DNA from: Pseudomonadota bacterium
GTDB lineage: Bacteria > Pseudomonadota > Gammaproteobacteria > Enterobacterales > Enterobacteriaceae
Direction of reading: 5' to 3'
Assembly (NCBI GenBank): GCA_023425455.1
Contig: JAFACP010000458.1
Coordinates: forward strand, 1-11,056
Length of the DNA stretch: 11,056 nucleotides
Part shown: piece after piece, positions 6,484 through 11,056 of the stretch
How the letters are laid out: every line of letters starts with the position of its first letter
Numbering within the stretch: the stretch's first letter is position 1
The notes under the pieces: generated by a model
What the model saw: the letters and a program-made list of their open reading frames with translations, nothing else
The model's database searches: none
Told to the model about the DNA's origin: nothing
Position numbers and translations under genes: made by a program

Positions 6484-6509
6484 GGCTCCGGTGCGTTGAC
6501 ACCGGAGCC
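6484..6509 (-). terminator. Hairpin between letB and rsmF
   Basis: GGCTCCGGTG (6484-6493) pairs perfectly with CACCGGAGCC (6500-6509) around a six-base loop. It begins seven bases beyond the letB stop. On the - strand it is followed by only a short T-stretch (TTTATGTTA), so termination may be partial, leaving some read-through into rsmF 45 bases further on. Confidence 0.7.
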
Positions 6510-6515
6510 ATGCGG

Positions 6516-9149
6516 TTAACGCGGCAGGGCCGTACCCCATTCGCGCCACTCTTTGGGTTCACTCTCGAGCAGCAGGAAGTGTTTACCCGCCTGCGCTTTC
6601 GGCGCCAGTGGGGTACCCGGCGGGGTGGCGAAAGCGATACCGCCACGAATGAACTGGTTGAACGTACCGGTTTTCACCACCCCACCCGTCAGGCCAAAGT
6701 CCAGCGAATAGCCGGACGCCAGCCAGAATACCGAGTTATTGCGCACCAGGTGCTGATAGCGCTCGCTGATGCGCAGCGCGACCATTACCCGGTCTGAGAG
6801 GGTGCCCAGCGTCAGACCCGTCACCGTACCTACTTCTATACCCCGGAACAACACCGGCGTGCCGATGCCCAGTGAGCCCGCTTCCGGCACCTCGACCACA
6901 ATGCTCAGGCCATCAAGATAGCGGGAGTCGGTGATGGTTGCCTCCTGCAGCTCAAAATCGCGGCGTGCGTTACCCCGCCCGGGTTCGACGTTAATATAGG
7001 GCTGCAGCAGGGTGTCGAGGTGTTCAACACCGGCTGCCGATATTTGCGGCGTGATCACCGAGAAGCGCGTGCCCGTGCGGGCGAAGGTCTGCATATATTC
7101 CGGATAGAGCACAGCGGTGGCCTGCACTTCATTACGCGCGGTGATAAGCGTCAGCTTCTGGATCTGCCCGATATCAATCCCCAGATAGCGGATGGGCATG
7201 CCTTCAGCCAGCTTGCCGGCATCAAAGGCGTGCAGGGTGATCTGCCCGCCGACCGCACGTGCCGCGGTTTCAGACGGGTAAAGAATGCGCTTATCGCCTT
7301 TGCGTAAACTGGCGCTGGCGCCGCTGAGATTATCAAAGCTGATTGCCCCACGCAGGGCGCGGGAGAGCGGCGAGGCCTGAACCGTTAATCCGCTACCGTT
7401 AAGCTGAACTTTGGCCCCCCCTTCCGCCCAGAACACGCTGTTTGCGGTTAATAGCTTGCGATATTCCGGCTTAATATGCAGTTCGATGTCGAAGGCATCG
7501 GCCCGTGGGCGAACGGTAATCACTTCCCCAACCTCAAACTTACGATAAAGCACCACTGAACCGGCCTGAACATCCGGTAGGGTTTCGGCGCTCAGGGTAA
7601 GCGTGGTGGTCGGCAAATCGCTGAGGCTGTTTTCAATCGCCTTGTCGAGGTTCGCATACAGCGGGTAGTTTTCGCGCAACGCCCCTTTTTCACCCGGTAA
7701 AACGCGAATACCGCCATTCACCCACTCGCTGGCGCTGGCGCCGAGAAACTCCACGCCATCGAGGCCGACCTTGACGTCGACACGGCTGTTAACCACAAAT
7801 TTGCTGTCAGCGTGCAGCAGATCGCGATACTGCGGGTCAATGGCGACAGAGAAAGTGACCCCTTTTTCTGATAAGTTGCGTTCCAGAACCTGGCCCACCT
7901 GGACGCCGTGCAGTATCAGGGGCTGACCGGCTTCTATACCGTAGCTCTCCGGCGCGTTGAGCGTCAGGGTGACAACACCGGGCTTCTGCAGCAGCGCTTT
8001 GTCTGCTGGCGCGACCACAAAGCTGTTGACCGCCGCGCCGCCGCCAGGAATGAGCTCAAAAGTATTGCCGGTCAGCAAACTGCTGATGCTGGCATCGCTC
8101 AGGGACAATCTGGGACTGCGCATCTCAATGCGGGTTTTCTCCCGCAGCAGGTCGACCACGCTTGGGTCAACGGTCATCTCGCCGCTGACCGAGCCGCCTG
8201 GATTGAGGGTCATTTTCGTCAACTGTCCAACCTGCAGCCCCTGATACATCAGCGGTGTTGAACCTGCTTTTAACCCTTTCGCATTCGGCAGCGCCAGCGT
8301 AACAATCACACCGCGCTGGCTGTGCGCCAGGTCGGCATACAGCCCGAAGGTATCGTCAGCACTGGCGGGACTGGAGTTATCCGGCGAATCAAAGGCAATG
8401 GCGCCATTTACCAGCGCCGCCAGACTCTCAAGTCTCACCTTCGCGCCGCTGAGGCTGAGATCCGCATCCACGCCGGAGACGTTCCAGAAACGACTGCCTT
8501 TTTTCACCAGACTGGTGAAACGGCGTTCAATCAGCACATCAATGGTGACGCCCTGTTTATTAGGGTTAATCGTGTAGTCATAAACGCGTCCCACCGGGAT
8601 TTTGCGGAAGTAGACCAGCGAACCGCTGTTCAACGACCCGAGATCCGGTGCCTGCAGATGGATCATCAAATCGCCGTTATTGAGGCGATATTTGGGCTGA
8701 GTGTCCAGCGCGGTGAAGTGATCTTCAGGCTCGCCTTTGCCGGGCATCATACCGATGTAGTTACCGCCGACAAGCGCAACAAGACCTGAAACGCCCGCCA
8801 GGGAGGCTTTGGGCGTGACCAGCCAGAATTGCGTTTCGCTGCGCAGCGCATCCTTCATGTCTGATTTAATACTGGCGCGAACCTGAATTTTGTTCAGGTC
8901 TTTCCCGAGGGTGATGTCCTGAACGGTACCGACCTCCACGCCCTGGAAGCGGACAGGGGTGCGCCCGGCGACAATGCCGTCAGCGGACTGGAAATCAATC
9001 GTGATGGTGTTGCCGCGATCTTCATAACTCGTCCAGATAAGCCAGCCTGCAATCATCAGCGCGATGACAGGCAGCAACCAGAATGGCGAAATGCGGCGTT
9101 TTGTTTTAATTCTCGCTTCAGTCGTCGAAGCGGGCGTTTCCTGACTCAT
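6516..9149 (-). CDS. letB: LetB, intermembrane lipid transport tunnel protein (YebT, seven MCE domains)
   Basis: 877 residues, identical in length to E. coli LetB (YebT). A short cytoplasmic N-terminus is followed by one membrane helix (about residues 21-39, [18 protein letters not shown]), then a long periplasmic part made of seven MCE repeats. Each carries a recognisable core strand: [60 protein letters not shown] and [10 protein letters not shown]. The E. coli protein forms a hexamer of stacked rings whose central channel spans the periplasm and carries lipids between the inner and outer membranes. The start at 9147-9149 (MSQETPAST) matches E. coli and lies inside letA, so the two genes overlap by 32 bases and are probably translationally coupled. 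An in-frame ATG 42 bases further upstream would only add residues unlike the family. Confidence 0.97.
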   Translation of the reverse strand: MSQETPASTTEARIKTKRRISPFWLLPVIALMIAGWLIWTSYEDRGNTITIDFQSADGIVAGRTPVRFQGVEVGTVQDITLGKDLNKIQVRASIKSDMKDALRSETQFWLVTPKASLAGVSGLVALVGGNYIGMMPGKGEPEDHFTALDTQPKYRLNNGDLMIHLQAPDLGSLNSGSLVYFRKIPVGRVYDYTINPNKQGVTIDVLIERRFTSLVKKGSRFWNVSGVDADLSLSGAKVRLESLAALVNGAIAFDSPDNSSPASADDTFGLYADLAHSQRGVIVTLALPNAKGLKAGSTPLMYQGLQVGQLTKMTLNPGGSVSGEMTVDPSVVDLLREKTRIEMRSPRLSLSDASISSLLTGNTFELIPGGGAAVNSFVVAPADKALLQKPGVVTLTLNAPESYGIEAGQPLILHGVQVGQVLERNLSEKGVTFSVAIDPQYRDLLHADSKFVVNSRVDVKVGLDGVEFLGASASEWVNGGIRVLPGEKGALRENYPLYANLDKAIENSLSDLPTTTLTLSAETLPDVQAGSVVLYRKFEVGEVITVRPRADAFDIELHIKPEYRKLLTANSVFWAEGGAKVQLNGSGLTVQASPLSRALRGAISFDNLSGASASLRKGDKRILYPSETAARAVGGQITLHAFDAGKLAEGMPIRYLGIDIGQIQKLTLITARNEVQATAVLYPEYMQTFARTGTRFSVITPQISAAGVEHLDTLLQPYINVEPGRGNARRDFELQEATITDSRYLDGLSIVVEVPEAGSLGIGTPVLFRGIEVGTVTGLTLGTLSDRVMVALRISERYQHLVRNNSVFWLASGYSLDFGLTGGVVKTGTFNQFIRGGIAFATPPGTPLAPKAQAGKHFLLLESEPKEWREWGTALPR

Positions 9150-10401
9150 GTGCATCCCAAAGTAAGCGGCTATCCAGCCATTCCACTGCAAGAATAGTCA
9201 ATATCACCGCAGAGCCGAAATAAAAAGCTGCGGGTCCCATTGTAAAAGCAAGTAACTGGTCGCGATTAATCAGCGACATCATCAGCGAAATCACGAACAG
9301 ATCCAACATCGACCAGCGACCAATCCAGGTGACGAAGCGTAGCAGCAGAATGCGCGTCCGTAGACCTTGTTCGCATTTTAGATGAATGCTGATAAGCAGC
9401 GTAAACATCACCACCACTTTGGTAAAAGGCACCAGAATACTGGCGATAAAAACGATCCCGGCGACGGCGACATTGCTGTGAGCAAGGGAGATGATGCCGG
9501 ACAGAATGGTATCTTCCTGGCGGCCGCCGTTAACGTAAATGATGGAGATGGGCAGCACGTTGGCGGGTAACAGCAGCACCATCGAGGCAATCAGCGCCGC
9601 CCAACACTTCTGCAGGCTGTTATTACGCCTCAGCCGTAACGGGATATGGCAACGCGGGCAGCGTCCCCGGCTATCGGGCAGCCCGGTGTAGTGGCAGCCC
9701 AGACACACACGCAGGTTTTCATTTGGTTGCAACGCCGGGCGTTGAGGATAAAACCGCTCCCAGAGCTGTTCAACGTTGAGGTGGATAAGGGTCAGAATAC
9801 TCAGCAGTACCAGCGAAACAAAGGCCACCAGGCCAATACCGGGCTGTAAAAACGCATAATCCTGCACCTTGATGGAGGCGACGCCAACCCCGACCAGGTA
9901 GATATCCAGCATCACCCACTCTTTGAGTTTATCGAGCATCAGCAGCACCGGGCGCAGGTTCATGCCGAGAATGTTGCCGAACCACAGGTAAGCGATGGCG
10001 GCAACCAGCACCAGCGGCGCGCCGACGGTACAAAACAGCACCATCGCCGCGGTGATAGGATCGCCTTGCCGGGTCATCTGCCAGATCCCCTGTAACACGT
10101 TCGCGTCAATGCGTACGCCAAGCAGGTAGAGTTTCAGCAGCGGTTCGCTCCAGGCAAACGGCATCAGCAGCAGCATCGTGACGGCCATCGCCGCAAGCCG
10201 CGTTAGCGACCAGTCGCGGCCATCGCGGACTTTTGCATTGCAGCGGGGGCAAAAGGCGCGCTGATGCGATTTCATCTTCGGCAACACAAAAAGCGTATCG
10301 CACTGAGGGCAACGCTGATAATGTTCGCGAGGCAGCACATCGCCTATGGCGTGAATGGTGATCTTTTTTGTCGGCGTAATTTGGGGTGTTTTTAAGGCCA
10401 T
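9118..10401 (-). CDS. letA: LetA, inner-membrane lipid transport protein (YebS, PqiA family)
   Basis: 427 residues, the same as E. coli LetA (YebS). It has two similar halves, each beginning with a zinc-ribbon-like Cys motif (CPQC at 31-34 with CPRC at 51-54; later CLGC with CPRC), followed by about four membrane helices. It belongs to the PqiA family and works in the inner membrane as partner of LetB, probably passing lipids to or from the LetB tunnel. It is the first gene of the letA-letB unit. The ATG at 10399-10401 has no strong ribosome binding site; a TATAAC at 10431-10436 on the - strand could be its -10, but no -35 fits. It is divergent from msrC, as in E. coli. Confidence 0.96.
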   Translation of the reverse strand: MALKTPQITPTKKITIHAIGDVLPREHYQRCPQCDTLFVLPKMKSHQRAFCPRCNAKVRDGRDWSLTRLAAMAVTMLLLMPFAWSEPLLKLYLLGVRIDANVLQGIWQMTRQGDPITAAMVLFCTVGAPLVLVAAIAYLWFGNILGMNLRPVLLMLDKLKEWVMLDIYLVGVGVASIKVQDYAFLQPGIGLVAFVSLVLLSILTLIHLNVEQLWERFYPQRPALQPNENLRVCLGCHYTGLPDSRGRCPRCHIPLRLRRNNSLQKCWAALIASMVLLLPANVLPISIIYVNGGRQEDTILSGIISLAHSNVAVAGIVFIASILVPFTKVVVMFTLLISIHLKCEQGLRTRILLLRFVTWIGRWSMLDLFVISLMMSLINRDQLLAFTMGPAAFYFGSAVILTILAVEWLDSRLLWDAHESGNARFDD

Positions 10402-10458
10402 CAGTCGCGCACAGAAAAGTATTGTTGAAGGTTATAGTAACTCATGTACGGATTCATC

Positions 10459-10488
10459 TTGAGCATGAGCGCATTTAATGCTTATTTT
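10459..10488 (+). promoter_or_regulatory. Candidate promoter of msrC
   Basis: TTGAGC (10459-10464) and TATTTT (10483-10488) are 18 bases apart. A start near 10495 would give a leader of about 40 nt. The fit is moderate. Confidence 0.35.
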
Positions 10489-10533
10489 AATAGGCTGTGC
10501 AGTTTTTTTGTAAGACAACCAAGTGATTCAATA

Positions 10534-11031
10534 ATGAACAAAACAGAATTCTACGCGGATCTCAACCGCGATTTCCAGGCATTGATGGCAGGTGAAACCA
10601 GCTTCTTAGCGACTCTGGCGAATACAAGCGCATTACTCTTTGAACGACTCTCTGATGTGAACTGGGCCGGTTTTTACCTTCTGGAAGGTGACACGCTGGT
10701 GCTGGGGCCTTTCCAGGGGAAGATTGCCTGCGTGCGCATTCCCGTTGGCCGTGGCGTGTGCGGTACCGCTGTCGCGACAAATCAGGTGCAACGAGTCGAA
10801 GATGTTCACGCCTTTGACGGGCATATCGCCTGCGATGCGTCCAGTAACGCGGAAATCGTGCTGCCGCTGGTGGTGAAAAATCAGATTATTGGCGTTCTGG
10901 ACATCGACAGCACGGTCTTTAGTCGCTTTACCATCGAGGACGAGCAAGGCCTGCGTGCGCTGGTGGCACATCTGGAAAATGTGCTGGCCGCGACCGATTA
11001 TCAAAGATTCTTTGCGAGCGTCGCAGGATAA
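10534..11031 (+). CDS. msrC: Free methionine-(R)-sulfoxide reductase MsrC (YebR)
   Basis: 165 residues from the ATG at 10534 (MNKTEFYADLNRDF), the same length as E. coli MsrC. It is a single GAF-domain enzyme that reduces free L-methionine-(R)-S-oxide to methionine. The three cysteines of the active site are present at 66, 76 and 100 (KIACVR, GVCGTA, HIACDA), with the spacing known for the family (10 and 24 residues). It is cytoplasmic. The frame stays open upstream and holds ATGs at 10444 and 10465, but the N-terminus of the family and the candidate promoter favour 10534. It is divergent from letA; in E. coli proQ follows it, and only 25 bases of that downstream region are in the window. Confidence 0.96.
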   Translation: MNKTEFYADLNRDFQALMAGETSFLATLANTSALLFERLSDVNWAGFYLLEGDTLVLGPFQGKIACVRIPVGRGVCGTAVATNQVQRVEDVHAFDGHIACDASSNAEIVLPLVVKNQIIGVLDIDSTVFSRFTIEDEQGLRALVAHLENVLAATDYQRFFASVAG

Positions 11032-11056
11032 TCAACGGATAACGTAGCATTTACTG

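Noticed and set aside
6089..8789. Several + strand open frames opposite rsmF and letB
   Set aside because: All are antisense shadows of conserved genes in GC-rich DNA, without ribosome binding sites or family resemblance.
10444..10533. N-terminal extension of MsrC by 30 residues
   Set aside because: The frame is open, but the added residues fall upstream of the candidate transcript start and the family begins at MNKTEF; the 165-residue form is kept.

Overview
The window is ordinary chromosomal DNA of an enterobacterium (family Enterobacteriaceae). The gene set and order, from copD (yebZ) and yebY through sdsR, pphA, yebV, rsmF (yebU), letB (yebT) and letA (yebS) to msrC (yebR), is the one known from Escherichia coli and Salmonella, and protein lengths match closely. 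Three things point to a genus other than Escherichia, for example an Enterobacter-like relative: residue differences, no yebW between yebV and pphA, and about 2.8 kb of extra genes between sdsR and pphA. The genus is inference. No tRNA, rRNA, insertion sequence, CRISPR array or phage gene was seen.

Left part (1-1130): the 3' end of copD and then yebY, a copper-related pair on the + strand, end at a hairpin terminator that works in both directions. Next is sdsR, a small RNA with a sigma-S-type -10 element. Its antisense partner sraC (ryeA) probably runs across it on the - strand and ends in the same hairpin.

Variable part (1130-3973): all genes are on the - strand. There is a 31-codon single-span membrane microprotein resembling YncL. 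A GAF-GGDEF diguanylate cyclase gene is broken by a nonsense codon and a frameshift. A VirK/YbjX (DUF535) gene follows. The control region shared by the VirK-like gene and the divergent pphA holds a PhoP-box-like direct repeat and a separate 10-bp repeat that brackets the predicted VirK promoter.

Right part (3974-11056): pphA (PPP-family protein phosphatase) faces yebV across a shared UUCG-loop terminator. On the - strand, letA and letB overlap by 32 bases and encode the inner-membrane and tunnel parts of the LetAB envelope lipid transport system. A strong hairpin separates letB from rsmF, the 16S rRNA m5C methyltransferase. msrC (free methionine-R-sulfoxide reductase) is divergent from letA.

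Most of the window is well-described core genome. The parts worth a second look are the variable 2.8 kb, the putative PhoP link of the VirK-like gene, the microprotein, and the sdsR/sraC pair. I found no convincing previously undescribed multi-gene system.
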